DNA from: Pseudophaeobacter sp. EL27
Lineage (GTDB): Bacteria; Pseudomonadota; Alphaproteobacteria; Rhodobacterales; Rhodobacteraceae
Assembly: GCF_900313025.1 (NCBI RefSeq)
Contig: NZ_OMPQ01000009.1
Location: 612,789 to 676,788 of the forward strand
DNA length: 64,000 nt
Direction: 5' to 3'
Each line of letters opens with the position of its first letter. Within the stretch, counting starts at the first letter, position 1. A program made the position numbers and the translations under genes. The notes under the pieces were generated by a model. It was not told the origin of the DNA and made no database searches. It saw only the letters and a program-made list of their open reading frames with translations. Shown here piece by piece: positions 8,274 to 16,728 of this stretch.

Positions 8274-8996
8274 TCAGGCGACGAAAAATCCGGTGATCTG
8301 CAAGCCCACAAGGGTGAACCCGAGGGCCATCATCACGACGTTTGCAATATAGGCCTGGCGCAGGAAGGCAGGTGCGCGACGCCAAAATCCCATGACAATC
8401 AGGATCACACCAAGAGCGAGGACCTGTCCGATCTCAACACCGATGTTGAAGGCCAGCAGGTTGGGCAAAAGCCCCTCCGAGGCCATCTCATAGTCAAGGA
8501 TCTTGGTGGCGAGCCCGGTTCCGTGGAACAGGCCAAAGATCAGTGTCGCGGCCTTGGTATTGGGCTGAAACCCAAACCAGCGTTGATAAGCGCCAAGGTT
8601 GTCGAGCGCCTTGTAGACAACCGACAGGCCAATAATGGCATCGACAACATAGGCATTGACGCCCCAGCCGAACCAGACGCCTGCCAGCATAGTGGTGGAA
8701 TGCCCTAGGGCGAAGATGCTGACATAGAGGCCGACATCTTTCATCTTGTAGAGAAAAAAGACGACACCCAGCAAAAAAAGGATGTGGTCGTATCCGGTGA
8801 CCATATGCTTGGCTCCCAGATACATGAAGGGAATGATGTTCACCCCCCAGATTTCCTGAATATAGCCTGCATCACCTTCGGTAACATTATGGGCGGCGGC
8901 AGTTGACGCCCAGAGCGCCAGTACTGCGAAAAGAGGGAGGATGGTCGCGCTGCGCAGGACACGATAGCGCCGACCATCCGCAAAAGCGGATTGCAT
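8274..8996 (-). CDS. HupE/UreJ-family metal permease
   Basis: 240 residues with a signal-like first segment and about six further membrane helices. The family motif 'GYDHILFLLG' near residue 68 and 'FGLFHGTGLA' near 155 (histidines in membrane helices) identify the HupE/UreJ family, whose members carry nickel or cobalt across the inner membrane. The start at 8996 follows AAGGAGAAACAC. It is preceded by a His-rich protein gene (58-bp gap) and followed by an anchor protein gene. No hydrogenase or urease genes are seen, so the metal and the client enzyme are open; copper or nickel uptake is possible. Confidence 0.85.
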   Translation of the reverse strand: MQSAFADGRRYRVLRSATILPLFAVLALWASTAAAHNVTEGDAGYIQEIWGVNIIPFMYLGAKHMVTGYDHILFLLGVVFFLYKMKDVGLYVSIFALGHSTTMLAGVWFGWGVNAYVVDAIIGLSVVYKALDNLGAYQRWFGFQPNTKAATLIFGLFHGTGLATKILDYEMASEGLLPNLLAFNIGVEIGQVLALGVILIVMGFWRRAPAFLRQAYIANVVMMALGFTLVGLQITGFFVA

Positions 8997-9054
8997 GTGT
9001 TTCTCCTTGGATTGTCCGCAAAAACATGGGTGAAAGGCCGATCACGGCCCTTCA

Positions 9055-9417
9055 TCAAGCGCGTGGAGGACGTTCCAAGCGATAGAGAAGCGAAGACCAA
9101 TACCCTGATTGCATGCCCCGCCAGATGGTCCGCGCTTCAAAAGGGGCATAGGCTGTCTGAGTCTGGAAAAATGCGGCCTGCGTGTGATCGTGATCGGCCG
9201 CGTCATGGCTATGCCCGTGCATGGCCCAAAGCATATCTTCTTCCAACCCATGAGAATGCCCGTGAGAGGCAATCATCTCAGCGTGCTCCTGAAGAGACTC
9301 GACAAGCTGCGACACATGCGCACTGGAGGGCGCCAAGGTCCAGACGATCAGCCCGACACAGGCCAATGAAAGCAGCATTTGCCGAAACAAGCGCGCAATT
9401 TCCCCCTCCCGGATCAT
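9055..9417 (-). CDS. Small histidine-rich membrane-associated protein
   Basis: 120 residues: one hydrophobic segment (about 15-33, LLSLACVGLIVWTLAPSSA), then a stretch (34-80) with around ten histidines, including SHGHSHG and MHGHSHD plus DHDH. Such clusters bind Ni, Co, Cu or Zn. It is the first gene of the reverse-strand operon with the HupE permease and the anchor protein, so it may gather or buffer metal in the periplasm before uptake. No named family recognised. The rest of the upstream gap (9418-9690) holds no gene. Confidence 0.7.
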   Translation of the reverse strand: MIREGEIARLFRQMLLSLACVGLIVWTLAPSSAHVSQLVESLQEHAEMIASHGHSHGLEEDMLWAMHGHSHDAADHDHTQAAFFQTQTAYAPFEARTIWRGMQSGYWSSLLYRLERPPRA

Positions 9418-9690
9418 TCTCGTATCTGTCCTGTCTCGTCCCGACTCAAGTGACCTAGGATATCCCCCCAGGGAGGTTGCTCTTCATCTACGGCAAGGTC
9501 GCATGCGGGCGCAACCCACACAAGGTCTGCCCCTCGGCTGAAACGCGCCAAGAAATGGATCTTCAGGCAAGAGACGTGATCGGAGTTTAGCTAAAGTTTT
9601 GCTACCATTTTTGGAATGAGTACCTTCGCTTTAACCCCTATTCACTAAACGCCCCTAGACTTTCCAAAAGGTGGAGCAAAGGGGTTAACG

Positions 9691-10671
9691 ATGAAAGTTT
9701 CTGAGTTACTGAAAGCAAAGAAGTCTAGGGGCGTAAAAGGCATCTCGCCCAGTTCGACCCTTCGACAAGCTGCCGAGATGCTGCTAAAATTCAAGCTTGG
9801 CGCGCTGGTCGTGACCGATCAATCCAACAAAATGGTAGGGATCGTGTCTGAACGCGATCTCTTGTCAGCTGTTGCAAGTCGTGATCCCTTGGCCGCCGAA
9901 ACTTTGGTATCAGATGTGATGACCCGGACTGTGATTTCCTGCAGCCTGGATGACGAAGTTACCTACCTTTTGCATTTGATGAACGAGAACGCGATCCGAC
10001 ACATACCGGTTTTGCGAGAAGAGAAGCTTGTAGGCATCTTGAGCATCCGAGAGCTGACCAAAGCATACGAACTCCTTCAAATCGAAGCAGATACGGATCC
10101 GCTTACACAGGTTTCAAACCGCAGACCATTTCTGAAAAACCTGGACATACAGTTTGAGAATGCGCGCCAGCACGGGCACCCAATGTCGGTGGCCATGCTC
10201 GATGTCGATCACTTCAAGCGCATCAACGACACCTATGGGCATGATGCCGGGGACAAGGCTCTTCAGGAGCTGTCCAGGATGCTGATACGCGAATTCCGCT
10301 CCATCGACCTTGTCGGAAGACTCGGTGGCGAGGAGTTTGCCCTGGTCTTTCCTGAAACCGATCTTTCAGGCGCCTACACTGCCTGTGAGCGGCTACGTTC
10401 GATGGTTCAATCCAAAGAAATCGCGGCCGACCAGAACAGAATTCGCTTAACTGTCAGTATCGGTCTCACCGGGATCACAGAAGAGACCCCTGCTGCAGCT
10501 GCGCTGCTAAAACGAGCCGACGCGTTACTTTATGTTGCCAAAAACTCGGGTCGAAACAGGACAATGGCAGAAGGAGGTGTCGAGGTATCCTCCAAGGGGC
10601 TTGTTCAATCGAAGGAACCGGAGAAGGCGCGGGATCATGGATCAGCTTCTCCAGTAGGTAACGTGAGATAG
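9691..10671 (+). CDS. CBS-pair GGDEF diguanylate cyclase
   Basis: 326 residues. Two CBS repeats (about 1-125, 'VVGIVSERDLL'-type pattern and 'IRHIPVLREEKLVGILSIREL') are followed by a GGDEF domain (about 135-290). The active site reads GGEEF at 212-216, and an RxxD inhibitory site (RSID, 203-206) sits five residues before it. The protein should therefore make c-di-GMP and be subject to product inhibition, with the CBS pair sensing adenine nucleotides or another ligand. The last 35 residues look disordered. The ATG at 9691 follows AGCAAAGGGG. It is a single gene, cytoplasmic. Confidence 0.9.
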   Translation: MKVSELLKAKKSRGVKGISPSSTLRQAAEMLLKFKLGALVVTDQSNKMVGIVSERDLLSAVASRDPLAAETLVSDVMTRTVISCSLDDEVTYLLHLMNENAIRHIPVLREEKLVGILSIRELTKAYELLQIEADTDPLTQVSNRRPFLKNLDIQFENARQHGHPMSVAMLDVDHFKRINDTYGHDAGDKALQELSRMLIREFRSIDLVGRLGGEEFALVFPETDLSGAYTACERLRSMVQSKEIAADQNRIRLTVSIGLTGITEETPAAAALLKRADALLYVAKNSGRNRTMAEGGVEVSSKGLVQSKEPEKARDHGSASPVGNVR

Positions 10672-10861
10672 TTTACATCTCTGCCCCCCAAATTTCTGGC
10701 TTATTCGAAGAGGGTCACCCTACCCAGCCTCGTTGACGGATCATCGAGCTCACCGGTGCGCTCACACTTCCATGAAGTTTGTAGCACTAGGAAAATGACC
10801 CATAGCGGCCAGTCGCTCTGCACCTAAACGAGTGAGAGGATGTAGGCTGCTTGCCACAAGG

Positions 10862-11254
10862 TTATGGCTTAGAGAATGGTTCGATATCGATAATCCAACC
10901 TTCTGCATCGACCTTGAGCCACATGTATCCAGATCGATCGATAACACTGTTGCTGTACTCTTTCGTGATATCCTGTCCTTCCTGGTCGGATATCACGAAA
11001 GTCAGGATGTATTCTTGTGTGCCCGAAGGGTAGTCATTCACGATTGGAGAGAACGTAAAGGTGTTATCATCAAACGCTTCGACAGCACTTGCGAACAAGG
11101 TTCTGTGGTCTGAGATAAGCGCCGTAAGTAAGTTCAGATTTGCAGCTAACGCAATCGACCTCCTCTTCTCTTGTTGGAAGAGTTGATTTTGAAAGTAAAT
11201 TGTAGCAAATAGCGCTGCAATGATTGCCAGTAGGGCTGCTGTTACTCTCGACAT
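10862..11254 (-). CDS. Hypothetical single-pass membrane protein
   Basis: 130 residues with an N-terminal membrane segment (about 3-24, ALLAIIAALFATIYFQNQLF) and a periplasmic domain ending in 'GYMWLKVDAEGWIIDIEPF'. I recognise no family. I chose the ATG at 11254, where the membrane segment begins; the longer frame adds 45 basic residues without such character. The next reverse gene upstream (11423-11617) is also small. Composition is more AT-rich than in the core part of the window. Confidence 0.55.
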   Translation of the reverse strand: MSRVTAALLAIIAALFATIYFQNQLFQQEKRRSIALAANLNLLTALISDHRTLFASAVEAFDDNTFTFSPIVNDYPSGTQEYILTFVISDQEGQDITKEYSNSVIDRSGYMWLKVDAEGWIIDIEPFSKP

Positions 11255-11422
11255 CGATTTCTCACGCGTATCGCAATTTTCTGTTGTCCTTCCCCGATTG
11301 CGCCGGATAGAATTCTCGAAAAGTCGCACATGAGTAAACCCCTTAAGCCACCTCAAACTAACCCTATAGGCTGACCTACCCAAGTCCATGGGGAAGTCAC
11401 ACGACTAAATCCGAGACAGCCA

Positions 11423-11617
11423 TTACTTCAACGCTCCGGTAACGAACTTTTTCTCCAGTTCGAGCCCTTTGATAAGCTGCTTACGGGATGCTATCCACTT
11501 CTTGACTTGAGCAGTTCTCGGATCGATTTTCTCTATTTCATCCAAGACATCCTGAAGTTCGCGGACCTGAGCGTTCAAACGCTTCAACTCCTTAGCCACC
11601 CATTTCTTATCAATCAT
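11423..11617 (-). CDS. Small coiled-coil hypothetical protein
   Basis: 64 residues, highly charged and predicted to be almost all helix: 'ELKRLNAQVRELQDVLDEIEK' gives a clear heptad pattern. It is followed by a basic segment 'KKWIASRKQLIKGLELEKKF'. The ATG at 11617 has GGAGG 12 bases upstream; a TTG at 11662 would add 15 residues and seems less likely. No family recognised. It may be a dimeric small partner or regulator. Confidence 0.5.
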   Translation of the reverse strand: MIDKKWVAKELKRLNAQVRELQDVLDEIEKIDPRTAQVKKWIASRKQLIKGLELEKKFVTGALK

Positions 11618-12135
11618 CTGTCTCAACACCCTCCGCCCGGCAGAACTCTTCTCGTGCGGCAAAACTCTTTACAAATTAACGATCACTTCATGCGCTTCCA
11701 TCATAGATTGATCAAGCTCAAGTTGTAAGGTGAATTTTGGCTCTCCTTTGTATTGCTAAGATCTGAGAGCAGGCAGGTGTCACCGCCTGCCTGCTTTTGA
11801 CAGCACGCGATGTTTGAAGGTCGGCTTTGAAGAAATGGCTAAAGTTTGCAAAGGTCGCTTCCTGCGCAAAGCTGCCGTTGCTGCTGGTCCACGAGGGGGG
11901 CGCCGATCTTTCCATATTCTGGAAGGCTGCTCACAGCCCATTCTCGACATTCGTCCTAGGTTCAGATTCTACCTTGCTGCGAGGGCAAGTCATTAACAGA
12001 AACACATATCTCAACGGGTCTCCAAAGGTGTATCGAAAATGCGAATAAAATGCTCGGCTCAGTCAAGCGTTGTATGACCGTATATTTCACCTCGGGTTAA
12101 CCTGCATATACTTTGGTCTGTCCCTAAGTTGACCA
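11618..12135. other. Intergenic stretch with an isolated terminator and degenerate repeats
   Basis: Contains a strong stem-loop at 11769-11798 and, from about 11805 to 11960, sequence such as TTTGCAAAGGTCGCTTCCTG and AAGCTGCCGTTGCTGC belonging to the degenerate repeat family of this half of the window. A 73-residue frame at 11827 falls within this repeat-like DNA and is not accepted as a gene. Confidence 0.5.
11769..11798 (+). terminator. Strong intrinsic terminator with no obvious upstream gene
   Basis: GCAGGCAGG (11769-11777) pairs perfectly with CCTGCCTGC (11786-11794) across an 8-base loop, followed by TTTT. It points along the plus strand, but the nearest plus-strand gene upstream ends over 1 kb away (10671). 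It may end a small RNA begun around 11.6-11.75 kb, or be a bidirectional barrier. Confidence 0.6.
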
Positions 12136-14199
12136 ATGAAGGCCACAGCTATGCAAGACCACTTGGCAGAGCCAAAAGGAAGCGACGCCCGGAAGACACT
12201 CATTGGTGCCGCTCTCGCTGCATCGCTAACGGCTGTTGGCTACTTCTTGCTTGCCTGGTCGGAAGAAAAATCGGTCAACGAACGCGAACGGTTGCAGCTT
12301 ATTGAGATGACAAACAGTTTTGTCTCAGTTTTTTCACAGAACAGAGGCGATGGTGCACCAGTGCCCGCGACGTTCCGGCGATTGGGGATCGAGCATTTTA
12401 GCGACTCAAATCAAAGCGGTAATGTCGAGAAAAACACATCCGTTAGGATGCCCGGTCGCCCCGGTCTTGAGTTAAGTACAACAGAACAAGATCCTCGCCT
12501 TGCAACAATTATCGAGAATTTTGTTGCCAACCCGACAGCTCCACCGGTTCATGAATACGGGTTTGAAGGAAATCGTTTGATTGGGCGTACGGTCCTTCCT
12601 TCGATTGCCAATAATGAGAGCTGCGTAAGTTGTCACAATGATACACTACAGATAGACACATACCAGACTGGCGACGTGATGGGGGCCTACATTGTCGAAC
12701 GAGATCTAACCGCTAACCTCATCGACGACATCAAGTATTCTGGCTTTTGGTTTTTGTCCTCATTTTTGCTTCTCTGGCTTCTCGCGTCACGGGAGCGAAA
12801 CCACAATATCAATGTTCTGAGACTAGAAGCTCGCGTACACATTGAAAAAATGAAGAGCGAGGCCGAGGCAAAGGAAAAATTCCTTCTGTCTCATGATACT
12901 CTCACAGGATTGCCAAACCGGAGAGTTTTCAACGACTATTTGTGTGAGGCAACGGGCAGTGATCGTAAAGAACTGCTGAACGCCGCCCTTATCGATTTGG
13001 ATGATTTCAAGAGTGTAAACGACACAATGGGCCACGCTGCCGGTGACGCTCTTTTGGAGGAAGTTGCCTTGCGTTTGGGCAAGTGCCTTCAGGATGAGTC
13101 TGGCATTGTCGCGCGTCTGGGGGGAGATGAGTTTGCAATCATCTGGGACACGACTTCATATTTGAGTGAGCCAGACGCCTTGGCTCAACGGATCCTAAAT
13201 GAGATGGCAAAGTCGATGGAATTCGAAAAATGGATGATTACGCCAAAATGCTCAATCGGGATCGCCACGTGGGCGAATATCCAATCAGATGCCCCATTAG
13301 ATTTGCTAAAGTCAGCAGATGCAGCTCTGTATGTCGCCAAAGGGCGCGGTAAGAACACCTATCAATTGTTTGATCGAGCAATCGACGCTTCCATAGTTCG
13401 GAAGAACAAAATTGCTGCGCGTTTGCCGATGTCAATCCGTGAGGGTGATCTACGCATTGTCATGCAGCCGAAAGTCTTGCTGCATGATGGAAGTTTCAAA
13501 GGGTTTGAGACCCTTTCCAGATGGCATTTGAACGGTGAAGATATTTCACCTGACGAGTTTGTTGCAGTTGCCGAAAACACAGGTGTCGTTCTTGATCTGG
13601 ACCTTCGTGTCCTGCGCGAAGCGGCTTCATTCTCCTCCAAACTAGAGCAGGAAACGGGCTTCGATGTCCCGATTGCAGTTAACCTATCCGCCAAAACCTT
13701 TCGTAGTGGCTCTCTACTGGAGGACATACAGGATGTCTTGTGGGAAACAGGGCTCCGACCCGATCGTCTGACACTAGAAGTTACCGAGACCGCCGCGATT
13801 GAGAACTGGAAGCATGTTCAAGAGGTTCTGGGGAAATTGCGCGAGATTGGTGTTCGTTCTGCTTTGGATGACTTCGGGACGGGCTATTCGTCGCTTGCGT
13901 ACCTGCTACGGATGAAATTCGACGAAATTAAAGTCGACCGTGAGTTTGTTCGAGATATCGAACCCAATAACGATAATCACAAGCTACTACAGCGCATCGC
14001 TGAACTAGCTGAGAGTCTAGATGTAGAATTGATCATCGAAGGTTTGGAAACTGAACAACAAGTCGAATTGGTTCAGGGCGGCCCACATCGGATCGGGCAA
14101 GGATATTACTTCTCCAGGCCACTGGAGCTTGATGATGCGCGTGCGTATCTGCACGACATAGTGGCCATGCAAGCAAGGAATGCCAAGTCATCTGCGTGA
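12136..14199 (+). CDS. Heme-motif sensor GGDEF-EAL c-di-GMP enzyme
   Basis: 687 residues. A membrane helix at about 23-41, a periplasmic domain of about 150 residues with a c-type heme motif CVSCH (163-167), a second helix at about 197-217, then GGDEF (about 255-410) and EAL (about 430-680). The cyclase site reads GGDEF; no RxxD site precedes it. The EAL half keeps E in ETL, DDFGTGYSS, the IKVD lysine, EGLE and QGYYFSRP, so phosphodiesterase activity is likely. The periplasmic part resembles DUF3365-type heme sensors, so redox state or a gas ligand could set c-di-GMP levels. Start codons at 12136 and 12151 are both possible. Confidence 0.88.
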   Translation: MKATAMQDHLAEPKGSDARKTLIGAALAASLTAVGYFLLAWSEEKSVNERERLQLIEMTNSFVSVFSQNRGDGAPVPATFRRLGIEHFSDSNQSGNVEKNTSVRMPGRPGLELSTTEQDPRLATIIENFVANPTAPPVHEYGFEGNRLIGRTVLPSIANNESCVSCHNDTLQIDTYQTGDVMGAYIVERDLTANLIDDIKYSGFWFLSSFLLLWLLASRERNHNINVLRLEARVHIEKMKSEAEAKEKFLLSHDTLTGLPNRRVFNDYLCEATGSDRKELLNAALIDLDDFKSVNDTMGHAAGDALLEEVALRLGKCLQDESGIVARLGGDEFAIIWDTTSYLSEPDALAQRILNEMAKSMEFEKWMITPKCSIGIATWANIQSDAPLDLLKSADAALYVAKGRGKNTYQLFDRAIDASIVRKNKIAARLPMSIREGDLRIVMQPKVLLHDGSFKGFETLSRWHLNGEDISPDEFVAVAENTGVVLDLDLRVLREAASFSSKLEQETGFDVPIAVNLSAKTFRSGSLLEDIQDVLWETGLRPDRLTLEVTETAAIENWKHVQEVLGKLREIGVRSALDDFGTGYSSLAYLLRMKFDEIKVDREFVRDIEPNNDNHKLLQRIAELAESLDVELIIEGLETEQQVELVQGGPHRIGQGYYFSRPLELDDARAYLHDIVAMQARNAKSSA

Positions 14200-14588
14200 G
14201 TGCTCCATTGTCCTTCGATGTATACCTTAGCATTGAAAGAAATTTAAGTATGTTCACCGGTCCTTAGTGCTCTTCGCAGCGAATGTCGGCTTTCCCCAGT
14301 AGGCATGCAGCATAGGTTACTCGTCATGCCGACAAATTCTGCGACTTTGCAAAGGCCGTAATCTGCGCATAGCCGCCTAACGCTACGTGGAGGCCACTGC
14401 TCTTGATCAGCGACCAAGGCTGTGTCCCTACAGTTACCTGCCCGAAGCGTTCAATCGTACCAGACCCAAAGGTCTCACACACAAACCTAGAAGTCACACG
14501 GACGACAACCATGATTGTCATGTGAAACAATAGGCGGCGCGCAATTCTTAAATTGTTGAAGAAGGCGCACGCCGCCGGTAACGAATAA
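14200..14588. other. Intergenic stretch; possible small remnant
   Basis: No firm gene. A reverse-strand frame of about 65 residues (14324-14521) is protein-like but I recognise no family and its start is weak. Near the end, GGCGGCGCGC (14533-14542) and GCGCACGCCGCC (14567-14578) form an imperfect stem without a clear T run, placed after the stop of the reverse SRPBCC gene, possibly its terminator. Confidence 0.4.
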
Positions 14589-15173
14589 TCAGTTCTCTAC
14601 TGCAACCTTAAGCTCCGCATTGAACTTCTGATAAGCAGGAAGAAGCTGAGCAACGAAGTTGGCAGCATAGGGGTTGTCGACAATTTCGTCCGATTGAATG
14701 AACAGTGTTTTGTCACCACAGGCCTGAACCCGGTAGATATGATTGTCATGACCGCCGCCAATCTTGTCTGGAAACGGGTCGGACCATCCAATTTTTTCGC
14801 CCTCTTCATAGATCAAAGTATGTGGGATCTCATTTAGAATGGGATTGCCCGAGGTATCGGTGCCAAACAGAAAGTTCACCACCACCTGACCTCCACTCTG
14901 AATGTCGCCTGTCATCCCCTGAAGGGTTCCAGTACTCCATTCAGGCATCGCCTCAAAATCCATCAAGGTGCTCCAGACTTCTGAAGGAGCGGCCTCAACA
15001 AGGATTGAGGTCTCGATGCTAGCATGGGTCGCGCTGAGTTGTGCGATACCTCCGTGCATCAGGGTGGCGGCACAGTCCGCGTCTGCGCTTTGACTGGTTG
15101 TCTCCGCAAGCAGAGGTTGGCTGAAGGGGGCAATAAGAAGCGAAGCGGCGATAAAGATGCGAGTAGCTATCAT
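14589..15173 (-). CDS. Exported SRPBCC (START-like) protein
   Basis: 194 residues. Signal peptide (MIATRIFIAASLLIAPFSQPLLA), then a helix-grip SRPBCC domain typical of the polyketide cyclase/dehydrase group: 'SILVEAAPSEVWSTLMDFEAMPEW' opens it and the long C-terminal helix 'NFVAQLLPAYQKFNAELK' closes the ligand cavity. Such folds bind hydrophobic ligands. The ATG at 15173 has AGGAAAGAAC upstream; the longer frame reads through the shared promoter region. It is divergent from an AraC regulator with 154 bp between starts, so it is likely the target of that regulator. Ligand unknown. Confidence 0.8.
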   Translation of the reverse strand: MIATRIFIAASLLIAPFSQPLLAETTSQSADADCAATLMHGGIAQLSATHASIETSILVEAAPSEVWSTLMDFEAMPEWSTGTLQGMTGDIQSGGQVVVNFLFGTDTSGNPILNEIPHTLIYEEGEKIGWSDPFPDKIGGGHDNHIYRVQACGDKTLFIQSDEIVDNPYAANFVAQLLPAYQKFNAELKVAVEN

Positions 15174-15228
15174 GTTCTTTCCTGTAGTTTCCTTCAGAAG
15201 ATCTAGACGCGACACAGTCTGGATGTCC

Positions 15229-15270
15229 TGCCAGTTCCTACGGAACAATTGCCAATTCCTCCGGAAGTTT
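15229..15270. promoter_or_regulatory. Two 21-bp tandem operator-like repeats between SRPBCC and AraC genes
   Basis: TGCCAGTTCCTACGGAAC begins at 15229 and TGCCAATTCCTCCGGAAG begins at 15250, exactly 21 bp (two helical turns) apart. Each contains a small TTCC/GGAA inverted repeat. This is the arrangement expected for an AraC-family protein binding two direct half-sites on one DNA face, in the gap shared by both divergent genes. Confidence 0.6.
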
Positions 15271-15327
15271 CGAATTTTCCGTGATCTTAAAAACAGTGTT
15301 TGATAGGAGGGGGAGAAGGAGACTGCC

Positions 15328-16200
15328 ATGCCACTTGAAGACCTTCACCGCCTGGCAAAGCGTTATGAGCATTACAAAGGAATTGCTTCAGAAAACCACC
15401 TACACGCTGCACATGTGTTTCAACGCGATGCAGATAGTGAGTATGAGGCAACGCTGTACAACCCCTTCATTTGCATAATCCTGCAGGGACGCAAAGAAGT
15501 ACACATCGGGCAAAACTCTGTCTCCCTGGTGCCAAACGATGCGCTGCTGGTTAGCCACGACCTGCCTGTTACCGCAAAGATCTTTGAGGCCAGCCAGACC
15601 GCCCCCTATCGATCACTGGTCTTTGCACTGGATCTGGGACTGCTACGCAGCCTCTTTGATCAGGTGGGCGAAGTAATTCAAAATGAATCTTCTGCTAGTG
15701 CCCTTGCTGCGACCTCAGCTGATCCCTCCTTTATTGCGCCAATGGTGCGCTATCTGGAACTCATGGATGCGCCAATAGACGCTCAGATCCTGGGCCCGAT
15801 GATTGTCAAAGAAATCCATTTCCGCCTCCTCACGTCCCCGATTGGCGGTATGTTGAGGAACCTTCTATCGGTCGACAGCCATGCCAGCCGCATTGCCACA
15901 TCCATCAAAAAGATCAGGGGCAGTTTTCGCGAACCTTTGATCGTGGCTCAACTCGCCGAAATCGCGGGCATGAGCCCAACCTCATTTCACGAGCATTTCA
16001 AATCGGTAACGGGCACCACGCCACTGCAGTATCAGAAAGATCTGCGCATGATCGAGGCCAGAGAGATCCTTATGAAAGGCGCCCCATCTGTGTCGGCTGC
16101 AGGATTTGAGGTCGGCTATGAAAGCCCAACACATTTCAGTCGTGACTATTCCCGCAAATTTGGGTGCTCGCCTAAGCATCACCTTGCGCTAGTGAAATAG
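15328..16200 (+). CDS. AraC-family transcriptional regulator (AraC_N type)
   Basis: 290 residues: an N-terminal cupin-like ligand domain of the AraC_N class (about 20-170, 'NPFICIILQGRKEVHIG') and a C-terminal double helix-turn-helix (about 195-285, with 'LAEIAGMSPTSFHEHFKSVT' and 'VGYESPTHFSRDYSRKFG'). It should bind DNA as an activator in response to a small molecule. It is divergent from the exported SRPBCC gene and two 21-bp repeats in the shared gap are candidate binding sites. The ATG at 15328 has GGAGAAGGAGACTGCC upstream. Confidence 0.9.
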   Translation: MPLEDLHRLAKRYEHYKGIASENHLHAAHVFQRDADSEYEATLYNPFICIILQGRKEVHIGQNSVSLVPNDALLVSHDLPVTAKIFEASQTAPYRSLVFALDLGLLRSLFDQVGEVIQNESSASALAATSADPSFIAPMVRYLELMDAPIDAQILGPMIVKEIHFRLLTSPIGGMLRNLLSVDSHASRIATSIKKIRGSFREPLIVAQLAEIAGMSPTSFHEHFKSVTGTTPLQYQKDLRMIEAREILMKGAPSVSAAGFEVGYESPTHFSRDYSRKFGCSPKHHLALVK

Positions 16201-16728
16201 GCCACCTCTTCTCCAGCGCAAGTTGTCCAAACATCCAGCATAACGAAAGAAAGAACCCCACCGCATTTCAACGGCGGGGCGAGGGAGAGAACGCAACAAG
16301 TCTACTAACTACTCCCTGCAATGCTTCCGTGAGTTCATCGGCGGCATCTCATAGGCAAAAGCTATAGAAAAACCTCCACCACTTCAAGTTGAAAAAGTAT
16401 CGCACAACCTCAACTTAACAAAAGGAGATTTACCCCGTCACTGCTTTGAAACCTAGAGGCTTACTGCCGCCTTACCTTCCGAACAACAACAGTCACAAAG
16501 AACAACACTGGCTGGTTGGGATGACACGACTCCCACCTTTCCTGCACGGTTAACTAGGCATGGTCAGCTCGTTACTGAAAGTCTTGTTTAAGCGGCGGCT
16601 CCATTGGATCCACGCACGAGGGGGGGGGCTTTGGAGCCTTTTTCGGAAATTAATCAGACCTAATAGGTACCAAACAGCTGCGCGGAGTGCGTCCGCCATG
16701 TGAGCCATCACCGGTATGAAAATTGCTT
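16201..16728. other. Intergenic stretch of 528 bases without a gene
   Basis: I see no coding frame. CCCCACCG and CGGCGGGG (about 16257-16279) form a stem 56 bases after the AraC gene and may act as its terminator, though no T run follows. A run of nine G lies at about 16620. The rest is AT-rich and unassigned. Confidence 0.4.

Noticed and set aside
11827-12048. 73-residue open frame with a hydrophobic start
   Set aside because: It overlies repeat-like non-coding DNA and has no conserved features or good ribosome-binding site.
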